Shown here: positions 26,456-35,646 of the stretch, in pieces
Position numbering within the stretch: the first letter of the stretch is position 1
Layout: the number at the start of each line of letters is the position of its first letter
From: Paenibacillus chondroitinus NBRC 15376
GTDB lineage: Bacteria > Bacillota > Bacilli > Paenibacillales > NBRC-103111
NCBI RefSeq assembly: GCF_004000765.1
Contig: NZ_BILW01000004.1
Location: 186,001-250,000 of the forward strand
Reading direction: 5' to 3'
DNA: 64,000 bases
Made by a program: the position numbers and the translations under genes
Notes under the pieces: generated by a model
What the model was told of the DNA's origin: nothing
The model's database searches: none
The model's input: the letters and a program-made list of their open reading frames with translations, nothing else

Positions 26456-28255
26456 ATGTTATATCCAATCGTATCAGAGTCACGGGGAATCATAGATCTT
26501 AGCGGGATTTGGAATTTTAAGTTGGATTTTGGAAAGGGCTTTCAAGAGAAATGGTTCGCTTCAGCGCTTACTGAGACCATCCCGATGTCAGTGCCGTCGT
26601 CCTTCAACGATGTAGGCGTTACCGCGGATATTCGAAACCACGTTGGCTGGGTCTGGTATGAGCGGGATTTCACGGTTTTAAATTTGCTAATGTCGGAGCG
26701 TATTGTCTTGCGATTTGGTTCGGCTACTCATCGCGCCGTCGTTTATGTGAATGGGGAAGCGGTTATGGAGCATAAGGGGGGATTTACACCGTTCGAAGCG
26801 GAAATTAATTCCTTTTTAACTACAGGCCATAATCGGTTGACGGTTGCCGTGAACAATATCGTGGATGAGACAACGCTGCCGGTAGGAATCTACAGTGAGC
26901 AGGAAGTTCCTGGTCGTGGCCTTGTTGCTAAAAACAGCCCGAATTTTGACTTTTTCAATTATGCCGGCATCCATCGACCGGTGAAAATTTATACGACACC
27001 ACACGTGTATGTGAAAGATGTGACTATTTTAACCAACTTTAACCAGCAAAAAGGGCTTGTTCAGTATGAGGTCGAGATAGCGGGAAAAGGACAAGTCAAG
27101 GCAACGGTTGTTGATCAGTCGGGCCTTGTCGTGGGAGAAAACAGCGGACTTCAGGGGTTGATCGAGATCGAAGAGGTGAAGCTGTGGGAACCTTTGAAAG
27201 CTTATTTGTATACGCTGAAAGTTGAGATTAGCGATAATGGACAGCTTGTAGACGCTTACGAACAGCCATTTGGTGTACGAACCGTTGAAGTTAAAGACGG
27301 GAAATTCCTGATTAATGATAAACCTTTTTATTTTAAAGGGTTCGGGAAACATGAGGATTCGGCGATTCATGGAAGAGGATTTAACGAAGCGGCGAATGTT
27401 CTCGATTTCCGCTTGATGAAATGGATCGGTGCCAACTCGTTCCGTACAGCTCACTATCCTTATTCAGAGGAGTTAATGAGGCTGGCCGATCTTGAAGGTC
27501 TTGTTGTCATTGACGAGACGCCTGCCGTCGGGCTGCACTTGAATTTCATGGCGATGTTCGGAGGTGGGGTGAAGCGGAAAACTTGGGAGGAGCTTCGAAC
27601 GCAAGAGCATCATCAGGATGTCATTCGGGAACTCATTGCGCGTGACAAAAATCACGCTTGTGTCGTGATATGGTCTATTGCCAACGAGCCGGCTTCAGAA
27701 GAAGAAGGAGCGGATGCTTACTTCAAGCCGCTTGTCGAGCTTGCCAAGGAACTTGATCCGCAAAAAAGACCTGTGACCATTGTCACCCACCTGATGTCAA
27801 CGCCTGAAACGTGCAAAGTAGCGGAGCTTGTTGATGTGCTTGCGCTGAATAGATATTACGGCTGGTACGTGCAAAGCGGCGATATGGAAGCAGCCAAGAT
27901 CAAGCTGCGCGAGGAACTGGATGGCTGGGGCAAACGCTGTCCGGGCAAACCAATCATCATGACCGAGTATGGGGCGGACACGATTGCCGGCTTGCATGAT
28001 GTAGACCCAGTGATGTTTACTGAAGAGTTCCAGGTTGAGTACCTGAGAGCCAATCACGAAGTATTTGATGAATTCAGCACCTTTGTTGGCGAGCAGGTTT
28101 GGAATTTTGCCGATTTTAACACATCCCAAGGCGTTATTCGGGTTCAAGGAAACAAAAAGGGCATCTTCACACGGGACCGGAAGCCGAAATATGCGGCACA
28201 TGAGCTGCGCAAAAGATGGCTGGCTATTCCTGACTTCGGGTATAAGAAACCTTAG
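26456..28255 (+). CDS. uidA: Beta-glucuronidase (GH2)
   Basis: A 599-residue GH2 enzyme that removes beta-linked glucuronic acid. The three GH2 parts are in order: sugar-binding jelly roll (~1-180), Ig-like (~181-275) and TIM barrel. Glu411 in IANEP is the acid/base and Glu504 in MTEYGAD the nucleophile. [12 protein letters not shown] and the Asn-Lys pair in [13 protein letters not shown], which reads the substrate carboxylate, mark it as glucuronidase rather than galactosidase. There is no signal peptide, so it works in the cytoplasm on imported glucuronides. AAGGAGCGGG precedes the ATG; the transporter gene follows. Confidence 0.96.
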   Translation: MLYPIVSESRGIIDLSGIWNFKLDFGKGFQEKWFASALTETIPMSVPSSFNDVGVTADIRNHVGWVWYERDFTVLNLLMSERIVLRFGSATHRAVVYVNGEAVMEHKGGFTPFEAEINSFLTTGHNRLTVAVNNIVDETTLPVGIYSEQEVPGRGLVAKNSPNFDFFNYAGIHRPVKIYTTPHVYVKDVTILTNFNQQKGLVQYEVEIAGKGQVKATVVDQSGLVVGENSGLQGLIEIEEVKLWEPLKAYLYTLKVEISDNGQLVDAYEQPFGVRTVEVKDGKFLINDKPFYFKGFGKHEDSAIHGRGFNEAANVLDFRLMKWIGANSFRTAHYPYSEELMRLADLEGLVVIDETPAVGLHLNFMAMFGGGVKRKTWEELRTQEHHQDVIRELIARDKNHACVVIWSIANEPASEEEGADAYFKPLVELAKELDPQKRPVTIVTHLMSTPETCKVAELVDVLALNRYYGWYVQSGDMEAAKIKLREELDGWGKRCPGKPIIMTEYGADTIAGLHDVDPVMFTEEFQVEYLRANHEVFDEFSTFVGEQVWNFADFNTSQGVIRVQGNKKGIFTRDRKPKYAAHELRKRWLAIPDFGYKKP

Positions 28256-28298
28256 AAAAAGGATGTGATCTGAGTTACACATGCAGCGGGGGGATACG

Positions 28299-29711
28299 AT
28301 GAGTAATTTGGTTATTCACAATGTGTCTGAAACAACGGTTAATATCAAAGCAAGCCGTCCATTTGGGATGCGAGATAAGCTGGGGTACTTGTTCGGCGAC
28401 TTCGGGAATGATTTCTTTTTTATCCTCGTGAGCTCGTTCCTGATGGTTTACTATACGGATATTTTCAAAATTCATGCGGCGACGATCGGCCTTGTCTTTG
28501 TCATTGCTAGACTTTGGGATGCTGTTGCAGATGTCGTGTGGAGGCGTTTCATCGACACGAGAAAAGCGGGGGTTCAAGGCAAATTTCGGCCTTGGATCTT
28601 CCGAATGTCTTTTCCGCTCGTCATATCCGGTATTCTGATGTTCGTGAAAATCCCGGGGATGTCCGACGGGTTCTACATGGCCTATGCCTTTGTCACTTAT
28701 CTGATTTGGGGAACGCTGTACAGCACGGTTAATATTCCATATGGGTCCATGGCGTCTTTGATTACAAGCGATTCGGTGGAGCGCACGACATTATCGACAT
28801 TCAGAACGATGGGGGCTATGCTCGCGAGCCTAATTATCAATGTGATCGGGCCGTTGATCCTGTTTGTTAACAATAAAGCAGATTCCAATAGGTTCATGCT
28901 GGCCGCAATTATTTTTGGCATTTTGTCGATTGCCTGCTACATGGCTTGTTACAAACTATCAACGGAACGGATTACAATACCGGAAACGCAGAAGAATAAG
29001 GTCCATCTAGGTACAACTTTAAAAGGTATGTTAAAAAATAGACCGCTGATCTCTATTTTGATCGCATCGCTCACGTTTATGATGCTTTCGATGCTGGTTG
29101 GTGCAGTGAATGTGTATTTGTTTAAAAATTATTTTGGAAGCGCTTCGATGTTGAGTATGGCTGGATTAATTCAGACAGCTGCAGTATTTATCGCGATTCC
29201 TTTCGTGAAATCATTGGTACAGAAGTTTGGCAAAAAGGAAATAGCCGCAGCAGGTATGCTGCTTTCCTCCGTTGTCTACCTTACGCTCTATTTTCTGCCG
29301 CATTTGACAGCTTGGCAATTCGTCCTTATTTCCGCTGTTGGCATGTTCGGCTTTGCGTTTTTCAACCTAGTCGTATGGGCTTTTGTCACCGATGTTATTG
29401 ACTATCAGGAGTATGTGACCGGCGTGCGGGAGGACGGTACGGTGTATTCCGTGTATTCCTTTGCCCGCAAGGTCGGGCAAGCGCTTGCAGGCGGGATCGG
29501 CGGCGTGGCTATCGGTTCAGTTGGCTATGATGCGGCTCGATCCGTTCAGACCAAAGAAGCGTTAGATGGCATATATACGTTAGCCACGTTAGTCCCCGGC
29601 ATCGTCTATCTGGTCATTTTTCTGATCATTATGTTCTTATACCCGCTGAATAAACGGCGGACGAGTCAGTTGGCGAGTCATTTGAACGAAAAGAGACTTG
29701 AGGGCGCTTGA
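28299..29711 (+). CDS. GPH-type glycoside/glucuronide:cation symporter
   Basis: A 470-residue transporter of the MFS/GPH (melibiose carrier) family with about 12 membrane helices. Family marks are KLGYLFGDFGNDFFF at the start, RLWDAVADVVWRRFIDTRKAG after the second helix, and NIPYGSMASLI. Its position 43 bases behind uidA matches the E. coli uidA-uidB pair, so the likely substrate is a glucuronide. ATG 28299 is chosen for the GGGGGG six bases upstream; ATG 28281 is a longer alternative. A strong terminator ends the operon. Confidence 0.92.
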   Translation: MSNLVIHNVSETTVNIKASRPFGMRDKLGYLFGDFGNDFFFILVSSFLMVYYTDIFKIHAATIGLVFVIARLWDAVADVVWRRFIDTRKAGVQGKFRPWIFRMSFPLVISGILMFVKIPGMSDGFYMAYAFVTYLIWGTLYSTVNIPYGSMASLITSDSVERTTLSTFRTMGAMLASLIINVIGPLILFVNNKADSNRFMLAAIIFGILSIACYMACYKLSTERITIPETQKNKVHLGTTLKGMLKNRPLISILIASLTFMMLSMLVGAVNVYLFKNYFGSASMLSMAGLIQTAAVFIAIPFVKSLVQKFGKKEIAAAGMLLSSVVYLTLYFLPHLTAWQFVLISAVGMFGFAFFNLVVWAFVTDVIDYQEYVTGVREDGTVYSVYSFARKVGQALAGGIGGVAIGSVGYDAARSVQTKEALDGIYTLATLVPGIVYLVIFLIIMFLYPLNKRRTSQLASHLNEKRLEGA

Positions 29712-29734
29712 GAGTAACGATGCTGGAAGTGATG

Positions 29735-29764
29735 AACCTGATCTGTTTGCAGATCAGGTTTTTT
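29735..29764 (+). terminator. Terminator of the glucuronide operon
   Basis: AACCTGATCTG and CAGATCAGGTT form a perfect 11-bp stem with a four-base loop, followed by T residues. Confidence 0.95.
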
Positions 29765-29777
29765 GGTTTGCCAGGTC

Positions 29778-30055
29778 TTGCCGCCGACTCGCCGGGCTGT
29801 GTGCGGCGGCGAATAGAGGACCCTGAGGGTGCTATTTGTACCCTCAGGGCTGTTGTAGAGCTCTTGGGGAACTCCAGGGCTTTATTTCTAAGAATTTGGC
29901 GGAGTATCCGCCCGATCCATCGAAATAAGGTCCCCCAGTTCCCCTTCGGCGCAAAAAGGGCCTATTTCGCAGAAATAGTGCCCTGTAGTTCTCCACAGCC
30001 GAGTCATAGCCTCGGCTCGGCTTTGCCGCCGACTTGCCGGGCTGCTCGCGGCGGC
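29778..30055. repeat. Modular GC-rich repeat element bounded by 33-bp direct repeats
   Basis: Near-identical 33-base sequences lie at 29778-29810 and 30023-30055 (four differences); each is itself an imperfect palindrome (GCCGCCG...CGGCGGC). Between them are a perfect 10-bp inverted repeat (CCCTGAGGGT, 29821-29849), a larger one (GGGGAACT at 29866-29873 against AGTTCCCC at 29937-29944) enclosing GGCGGAGTATCCGCC, and another GGGC...GCCC arm pair near 29957-29983. Reading frames here are by-products of the GC-rich repeats. The plan suggests a small mobile or structural element without its own gene. Confidence 0.6.
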
Positions 30056-30536
30056 ACATCTCTTAGAAGTTGTCGACTTGTAAAATGGCCAAGGGTCAAC
30101 TGTATTGACTTATCTGGAACATCAAGATAGAATCGGGCTTGTTCTTTAGGATTGGCTCAATGGAACGACAGAGGAAAGGTCGGCCAAGGTCTGGAAATAC
30201 ACGGACAAGAAGTGGTCCAGGTAATCGGAAAAACTGCCGCTGCACCGCATCCTTGATCTTGCCATTCATGAAACAAGAAGCATGCTGTATTTCGTTGAAG
30301 AGGAATACCGGTTATTGACCATGTAGGTCTGCAAGGAGATGCGATGATCGTTGCTGTTTGCGCGTAGCGAAGATGATGAGCTAAGCAATTTTCGGAAGGA
30401 CGTTCGAGGACAGCAGGAAACCAAAGCGAACGAAGGTTTGGAGCGACTTTTATCAGCCGTTTGCGTGCAACCCTGCAAGATTGTGCACGAAAAGTCGGAT
30501 GCTGTCTTTGTATAATTGCTAATGTATAGATAAGCG
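30056..30536 (+). other. Gene-free stretch with possible coding debris
   Basis: No intact gene is visible. Short in-frame pieces look protein-like but are broken by stops: about 30 residues near 30237-30326 (LPLHRILDLAIHETRSMLYF and on), then GLQGDAMIVAVCA in the same frame after one stop, then a charged piece around 30370-30512 in another frame. This could be a decayed gene, but I cannot name a parent. A TATAAT at 30511-30516 may belong to the next gene. Confidence 0.3.
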
Positions 30537-30548
30537 AGGGAGGTGAGC

Positions 30549-31421
30549 TTGAAGATGCTTGAAAACATGAATGGGGCTTTAGCTTATATCGAACAAAATT
30601 TGACGGAAGAGATTGATTTCAAAGAAGCAGCCAGATTAGCGATGTGTTCGGAGTTTCATTTTAAAAGAATGTTTTCGTTCCTGGCCGGAGTCTCTCTGTC
30701 GGAATATATCCGTCGCAGAAGGCTTACGCTTGCTGCATTTGAGCTGAACCATAGCGCAATCAAGATTATTGATTTGGCGGTCAAATACGGCTATAATTCG
30801 CCGGATTCTTTCACCAGAGCTTTTCAAACCATGCATGGGATAACGCCGACAGAGGCAAGGGAGACGGGACAAACGTTAAAAGCTTACCCAAGACTGACCT
30901 TCCAGCTCACCATCAAAGGAGGAGATGTCATGAACTACCGAATTGAGGAGAAAGAAGCATTCCGTATCGTGGGACTCAAGAAAAGGGTACCCATTATTTT
31001 TGAGGGAGTAAATCCAGAGATCGCCGCGATGTGGGGAAGCTTAAACGCAGAGCTCATTCAAGAGCTTAAATCGCTTTCGAATGTGACGCCAAGCGGGCTC
31101 ATTAGCGGGTCAGCCAACTTTTCAGAAGGAAGGATGGAAGAGGAAGGGGAGCTCGATCATTATATAGGAGCGGCTACCACGAAAGAGTGCCCGGATCATC
31201 TGACTGCACTTGAAGTTCCCGCCTCCTCATGGGCCGTATTTGAGGCTGTGGGTCCTTTCCCGGAAACGCTGCAACAAGTATGGGGCCGCATCTATGCCGA
31301 GTGGTTTCCATCGTCGAGTTATGAACAAGTGGATGGTCCTGAGATCTTATGGAATGAAAGCAAAGAGGTAACATCCCCTAACTTTCGAAGTGAAATCTGG
31401 ATTCCTGTTTCGAAAAAATAA
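30549..31421 (+). CDS. AraC family regulator with GyrI-like effector domain
   Basis: A 290-residue protein. Residues ~1-105 carry two AraC helix-turn-helix motifs ([40 protein letters not shown]). Residues ~128-290 form a GyrI-like/SOUL-type effector domain ([35 protein letters not shown]), as in Rob- or YdeE-type regulators that sense small lipophilic molecules. TTG 30549 sits five bases behind GGGAGG; GTG 30543 is too close and ATG 30555 is a fair alternative. It stands alone between the repeat element and the two-component genes. Confidence 0.88.
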   Translation: MKMLENMNGALAYIEQNLTEEIDFKEAARLAMCSEFHFKRMFSFLAGVSLSEYIRRRRLTLAAFELNHSAIKIIDLAVKYGYNSPDSFTRAFQTMHGITPTEARETGQTLKAYPRLTFQLTIKGGDVMNYRIEEKEAFRIVGLKKRVPIIFEGVNPEIAAMWGSLNAELIQELKSLSNVTPSGLISGSANFSEGRMEEEGELDHYIGAATTKECPDHLTALEVPASSWAVFEAVGPFPETLQQVWGRIYAEWFPSSSYEQVDGPEILWNESKEVTSPNFRSEIWIPVSKK

Positions 31422-31444
31422 GTGAAACTTCATAAACAATCATG

Positions 31445-31481
31445 TTGAGATGGTACTTCCGAGGCATCCTCTCTTTTTTTT
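31445..31481 (+). terminator. Weak terminator after the AraC/GyrI gene
   Basis: GAGATGG and CATCCTCTC form an imperfect stem, followed by eight T residues. Confidence 0.5.
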
Positions 31482-31570
31482 GCAACAATTTATTATTTTT
31501 TATGTGAACTTTCACTTATTTCGACAAACATTTCAAATGGAACGTGATAGATTATTCGTGTATTTAATCG

Positions 31571-33382
31571 GTGGAAAGGGTGAGCGCTTTCAATAATGTC
31601 AGCAAACTAATCTCTATTCGCACGATCTTGCTGTCCGTTTTTCTACTGCTCATGATTCTTCCACTAGTCGTTATCACGTATATTACCTATAAAAAGGAAA
31701 ATGAATTGTTTCAAAAGCAGGTTAGTCAATATCTGCTGCAGACCGTTGGACAAACGCAGCGTGCTTTGGATGCCAATCTTTCCGAGATTGATCGGCTCAC
31801 TTGGACTTTGTTGTATGAACAGTCGCTTGATTTTTTAAACGGCCCCTTAGACTCCTCCTATCCACTGTTCGAAGCCAATCAGAAATTTAAAAATATGGTT
31901 TATTCCAACCTGTTTCGTGGCAGGCTTGAACATATTCGTGCTATCTATTTTATAACGGCCGGACATGAGGTTCTTTCGACAGAAAATTTATTTTACACGT
32001 ATGAGCAAGTTGATCGCGTTAATATTCAGTTTGTTATGGATCAGATCGAGCGGCAGCCCTTAAAGATGAACTGGTTCAGCGATAAAAGGTCGATTTACCG
32101 TCTAAAAGACGGTTTCGAAACACCGGTTCGCGCATCCGTTACGGCTGCTCGACGTCTCATTGACAGTAACACGGCTAAGCTTAGGGGTTATTTATTTGTG
32201 CAATTTAACGATCGTTTTATAAGCGAGCATTTGAGGAACGTTCAAATTGGTTCAACGGGTTCGCTGTTAGTCACGGATGCTTCCGGCGATGTGATCTATC
32301 AGCAGGACCCTCAGCTGTCTCAAAATAATAAAATAAGCCAAGCCATACAAGATTTGCCTTCTCAAGGCCAAGGGCTGCAGATTGTTGATGGCAAATGGCT
32401 GCTCGCCTTCGATACCTCCCAAATTAGCGGATGGAAGATGACGGCGGTCGTCCCCATCAATGAATTAATCGGCCCCAATCAAAAAATATTGCGGTATTTG
32501 TTAATGATGTCGGCCATTGGTGCGCTTGTCGCGGTAATTGTCTCGTTTCTTTTGGCTACGGCTATTTCGAAGCCAGTTATTAATCTTGCCAGGTTAATGG
32601 CATTTGCGGCGAAAGATAATCTTCATGTACGGGATACGCAAGGCGCTATTCAAGAGATCAGCATCTTGCAATTCAGCTTTAATCGGTTGATGGACCGCAT
32701 TCAAAGGCTGATTCATGAAAATGAAAAGCAGCAGAAGGAAAAACGCGAGGCGCTTCTTCAAGCGCTGCAAATGCAGATCCATCCTCATTTTTTATATAAT
32801 ACGCTGGATATGATTTATTGGATGGCCAAGAAACATAAAGCGGAATCCATCAGCAAGCTGGTAACGGCTTTGGGGAGGTTCTTTCGGTTCACCCTTAATG
32901 CCGGTCAGGAATGGACAACACTGGGGAAAGAACTCGAGCATGTGGAGAACTATTTGCAAATTCAATCCTTCCGATATAGAGACAAGCTGTACTATGAAAT
33001 TGAGCTGGAACCCGAAGTTGCTTATGTCAATGTGATGCCGCTTATTTTGCAGCCGTTAATTGAAAACGCTTTAGAACATGGGATATCCAAGAGTCAGGAT
33101 GGCGGAAAAGTGATGATCAAAGCGTTTCGAAGCGAAGATAACGTGCTGATCGTCATTTCGAATACGGGGAGGCAGGTTGATCTGGAACATGTCCGTCTTT
33201 TGCTGCAAAATGCAAATTCAAACAACCATGTTGGACTGAGAAATGTGCAGCAGAGAATTCAGACGGCCTTCGGGACAGAGTATGGCATTGAGGTAGCGGC
33301 AGGTGAAGATCAAGGCGCGTTGGTAACGGTTACAATCCCTTATCGATTGGCTGCGTTGCAAGAGGATCAAGAGGGGGCATAA
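31571..33382 (+). CDS. YesM-like sensor histidine kinase
   Basis: A 603-residue membrane sensor. Helix 1 (~18-38) and helix 2 (~309-332) flank an extracellular sensing domain; then come a HAMP linker, a His_kinase domain with QMQIHPHFLYNTLDM (phosphorylated His near 404) and an ATPase part with LQPLIENALEHGI. This is the LytS/YesM family that controls sugar transport in Paenibacillus and Bacillus. The start is uncertain: GTG at 31571 or 31580, the latter touching GGAAAGGG. A binding-protein-like gene and the cognate regulator follow within a few bases, forming one operon. Confidence 0.93.
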   Translation: MERVSAFNNVSKLISIRTILLSVFLLLMILPLVVITYITYKKENELFQKQVSQYLLQTVGQTQRALDANLSEIDRLTWTLLYEQSLDFLNGPLDSSYPLFEANQKFKNMVYSNLFRGRLEHIRAIYFITAGHEVLSTENLFYTYEQVDRVNIQFVMDQIERQPLKMNWFSDKRSIYRLKDGFETPVRASVTAARRLIDSNTAKLRGYLFVQFNDRFISEHLRNVQIGSTGSLLVTDASGDVIYQQDPQLSQNNKISQAIQDLPSQGQGLQIVDGKWLLAFDTSQISGWKMTAVVPINELIGPNQKILRYLLMMSAIGALVAVIVSFLLATAISKPVINLARLMAFAAKDNLHVRDTQGAIQEISILQFSFNRLMDRIQRLIHENEKQQKEKREALLQALQMQIHPHFLYNTLDMIYWMAKKHKAESISKLVTALGRFFRFTLNAGQEWTTLGKELEHVENYLQIQSFRYRDKLYYEIELEPEVAYVNVMPLILQPLIENALEHGISKSQDGGKVMIKAFRSEDNVLIVISNTGRQVDLEHVRLLLQNANSNNHVGLRNVQQRIQTAFGTEYGIEVAAGEDQGALVTVTIPYRLAALQEDQEGA

Positions 33383-33385
33383 CAT

Positions 33386-34720
33386 TTGAAAATGCTGCAT
33401 TTCAATCGATTGATGTTGGTTTCGTTCGTTTTGCTTCTCGTCTGGGCATTAAGCAGCTTGCTCTTATTGGATCGGGTGACCGTGGATTCTCCTAAAGCCT
33501 TAGCGAGCCCCAAAAAGATAAAAGTGTTGATTCGTACCGGTACGGAATCGACGGCGATGCGTCAAATCTCCCAGACGTTTGAAGCGGATACGGGGATCCA
33601 GGTGGAGTATATTGAATTGGGAAGAGATGTCTATTTCACTTCTGTCGGCACGCAGCTGCTGGCTGGAACAGAGTCGTTCGATATTGTCTCGATTCCGAAT
33701 ACATCCATCGCGCAATTTGCGGCTGTTCATGCCATTCTCCCGTTAGATTCGTTTATGAATGATAAAAATTTGACGGATATCCAGTCGTTTGATGTGAGTG
33801 ATTTTTTGGCCACTTACAAATATCAAGATACGACTTATGCATTGCCTACAGATATTAGCACGCATTTTTTGTATTATCGAAGCGACTTAATTCCTCATCC
33901 ACCGGAAACCTGGGACGAATTATTCGAGTTAGCCCAAACGTATACCAGAAGTAAAAACGCCACTTCACCTACGAGATGGGGGCTTGCCATGCCCGCTGTT
34001 GTGCCGGAAGAAAGATCCAAGATCTTCGCATCCCTGTTGTGGTCGTATGGAGGCGACGTGCTGAATGAGGAAGACGGGAACGTCTTGCTGGATCGGGAGG
34101 AATCGGTTCATGCCGGCAAATATTTGGAGAAACTGGTTCAGGAGAAAGTGGTCCCGCAGGATTTGTTAAGCTGGGATTTCACCAGAACCCGTGATGCTTT
34201 AATCGCAGGCGAGATCGCTATGGCCGCACCATACTGGAATTCAGCGTATCCAATGATCAAGCAAAACAGCGACCCCAATAAAGATGCTATCAAAATCGCG
34301 CTAATTCCAGGCACCAAAGATCAATTTGGCCATATTAAACGTGTCCCTTTTCAGCATGGTTGGACGCTTGCCATTAATGCAAGTTCCAGAAACGCTGTGG
34401 ACGCCTGGAAATTTCTTGAATATGCAACCGGGAAACGCGGTGGAATGATTTATGCGCAGCAGGGGGGGATACCGGCAAGACGCTCCATTCTAGGTGACCC
34501 GTCTTTTGAAGAGACGAGACCGGATTTTGCCTTAATTTTGAAAAGTATGGATATGGCCAAAATTGAACCTTCAATTAGTTATTACCCGGCGATGGTGGAA
34601 ATTGAAGAAAGGGCATTGGCCAAAATCATTACATCTTTTGCGAAGCCGGAAATATCTTTTAAAGATGCAGCGAATGAATTACGCCAGCTCTCAATGAAAA
34701 TGAGCGGAAATTTGAAATAG
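33386..34720 (+). CDS. Extracellular solute-binding protein without lipobox, within the two-component operon
   Basis: A 444-residue family-1 (MalE-like) solute-binding fold: VLIRTGTESTAMRQISQTFEADTG at the start, then ALPTDISTHFLYYRSDLI, and ARTRDALIAGEIAMAAPY-like and QHGWTLAINASS segments. A hydrophobic segment (about residues 9-29) follows a short positive start, but there is no cysteine for lipid attachment, unlike the transport protein downstream. It starts at TTG six bases behind GAGGGGGC, three bases after the kinase gene, and ends 16 bases before the response regulator. I infer a membrane-held co-receptor for the kinase, comparable to sugar-sensing three-component systems, rather than a transporter subunit. 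Confidence 0.85.
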   Translation: MKMLHFNRLMLVSFVLLLVWALSSLLLLDRVTVDSPKALASPKKIKVLIRTGTESTAMRQISQTFEADTGIQVEYIELGRDVYFTSVGTQLLAGTESFDIVSIPNTSIAQFAAVHAILPLDSFMNDKNLTDIQSFDVSDFLATYKYQDTTYALPTDISTHFLYYRSDLIPHPPETWDELFELAQTYTRSKNATSPTRWGLAMPAVVPEERSKIFASLLWSYGGDVLNEEDGNVLLDREESVHAGKYLEKLVQEKVVPQDLLSWDFTRTRDALIAGEIAMAAPYWNSAYPMIKQNSDPNKDAIKIALIPGTKDQFGHIKRVPFQHGWTLAINASSRNAVDAWKFLEYATGKRGGMIYAQQGGIPARRSILGDPSFEETRPDFALILKSMDMAKIEPSISYYPAMVEIEERALAKIITSFAKPEISFKDAANELRQLSMKMSGNLK

Positions 34721-34736
34721 GACGGAGGATGACTCG

Positions 34737-35513
34737 ATGACTACGACGACCGGTTGCCGTGCCGTCATTATTGATGACGAAACCTGGATTCGGGAAGGCT
34801 TAAGCGAACATATCAATTGGGAAGTGCTCGGCATCGAACTGGTTCAAGTCTTTCAAGACGGGCTTGAAGCTATCCGCTATATGGAGGAGCATCCCGTCGA
34901 CATTCTGCTGTCGGATATTCGCATGCCCAATATGACGGGGCTTGAATTAGTTGCCAGACTGCGCGAAATGGAAAAAGAAAGTCGCTTGCTGTCGAGCACC
35001 AAGGTGATTTTCCTGAGCGGGTATGGTGATTTTAAATATGCCCAAGAAGCGCTTCGCTTAGGAGCTGTAGATTATCTGCTGAAACCTTCGGATGTGGAAG
35101 AGATCGAGGTGGCTTTGCAGAAAGCAAAGATGCTGTGCGCCAACGAGGATGCAGCGCCTGATAAACAGGAGCAGAAGGTCGCTGAGGAGCCCAGCTCCTA
35201 CTTGATTAAGAAAGCGCTTCAAATGATGAGCGCCAGGTTCACAGAGGATCTGCATCTGAATCAGATTGCGGACGAATTGTTTGTGACCTCGAACTATTTA
35301 AGCAGGTTGTTCCGCCAAGAAACGGGCAAATCGTTCAGCGATTATTTATCGATGCTGCGCATTGAAAAAGCCTGTGAGCTTCTTGGCAGCAGCAACCTGA
35401 AGATTTATCAGATTGGAGAGTCTGTCGGTTACCCCAATCCCCGTTATTTCAGCGAATGGTTTCAAAAGCAAAAGGGCATGTCGCCCGGGGATTATAGGTC
35501 AAAGCATGCGTAA
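34737..35513 (+). CDS. YesN-like response regulator (AraC-type output)
   Basis: A 258-residue regulator. The receiver domain has IIDDETWIREGL (acidic pair Asp13/Asp14), the phosphate-accepting Asp60 in LLSDIRMPNMTG and Lys in YLLKPSD. The C-terminal 100 residues hold two AraC-type helix-turn-helix motifs (LHLNQIADELFVTSNYLSRLF; IGESVGYPNPRYFSEWF). It is the output partner of the upstream kinase. The likely targets are the ABC transporter and mannosidase promoters just downstream, which share an unusual 16-bp sequence. Confidence 0.94.
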   Translation: MTTTTGCRAVIIDDETWIREGLSEHINWEVLGIELVQVFQDGLEAIRYMEEHPVDILLSDIRMPNMTGLELVARLREMEKESRLLSSTKVIFLSGYGDFKYAQEALRLGAVDYLLKPSDVEEIEVALQKAKMLCANEDAAPDKQEQKVAEEPSSYLIKKALQMMSARFTEDLHLNQIADELFVTSNYLSRLFRQETGKSFSDYLSMLRIEKACELLGSSNLKIYQIGESVGYPNPRYFSEWFQKQKGMSPGDYRSKHA

Positions 35514-35543
35514 CTAACAGGGATTGCGTTTTGTGCAAAATAA

Positions 35544-35617
35544 CGGAATAAAAGATAGATTTACCTCATTAAAAGAATTTCCCCAATTGAGTAAGATAAT
35601 TTTGTAAAGCGGTTTCA
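35544..35617 (+). promoter_or_regulatory. Activator-type promoter of the sugar ABC operon with cre-like site
   Basis: CGGAAT then AAAAGATAGATTTACC (35550-35565) lies 42 bases before a -10 box TAAGAT (35592-35597). The same arrangement with the same spacing occurs before the first mannosidase gene. No good -35 is present, which fits a promoter that needs an activator. GTAAAGCGGTTTCA (35604-35617) is an 11-of-14 match to the catabolite-response consensus, placed over the expected transcript start. Confidence 0.65.
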
Positions 35618-35646
35618 TACAAAAGCGATCTGAAAGGGGAAGTACT

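Noticed and set aside
29708-30130. 140-codon open frame behind the glucuronide transporter
   Set aside because: It runs through the terminator and the GC-rich palindromes, is rich in Cys, Arg and Ser, and has no ribosome site; it is a by-product of the repeats.
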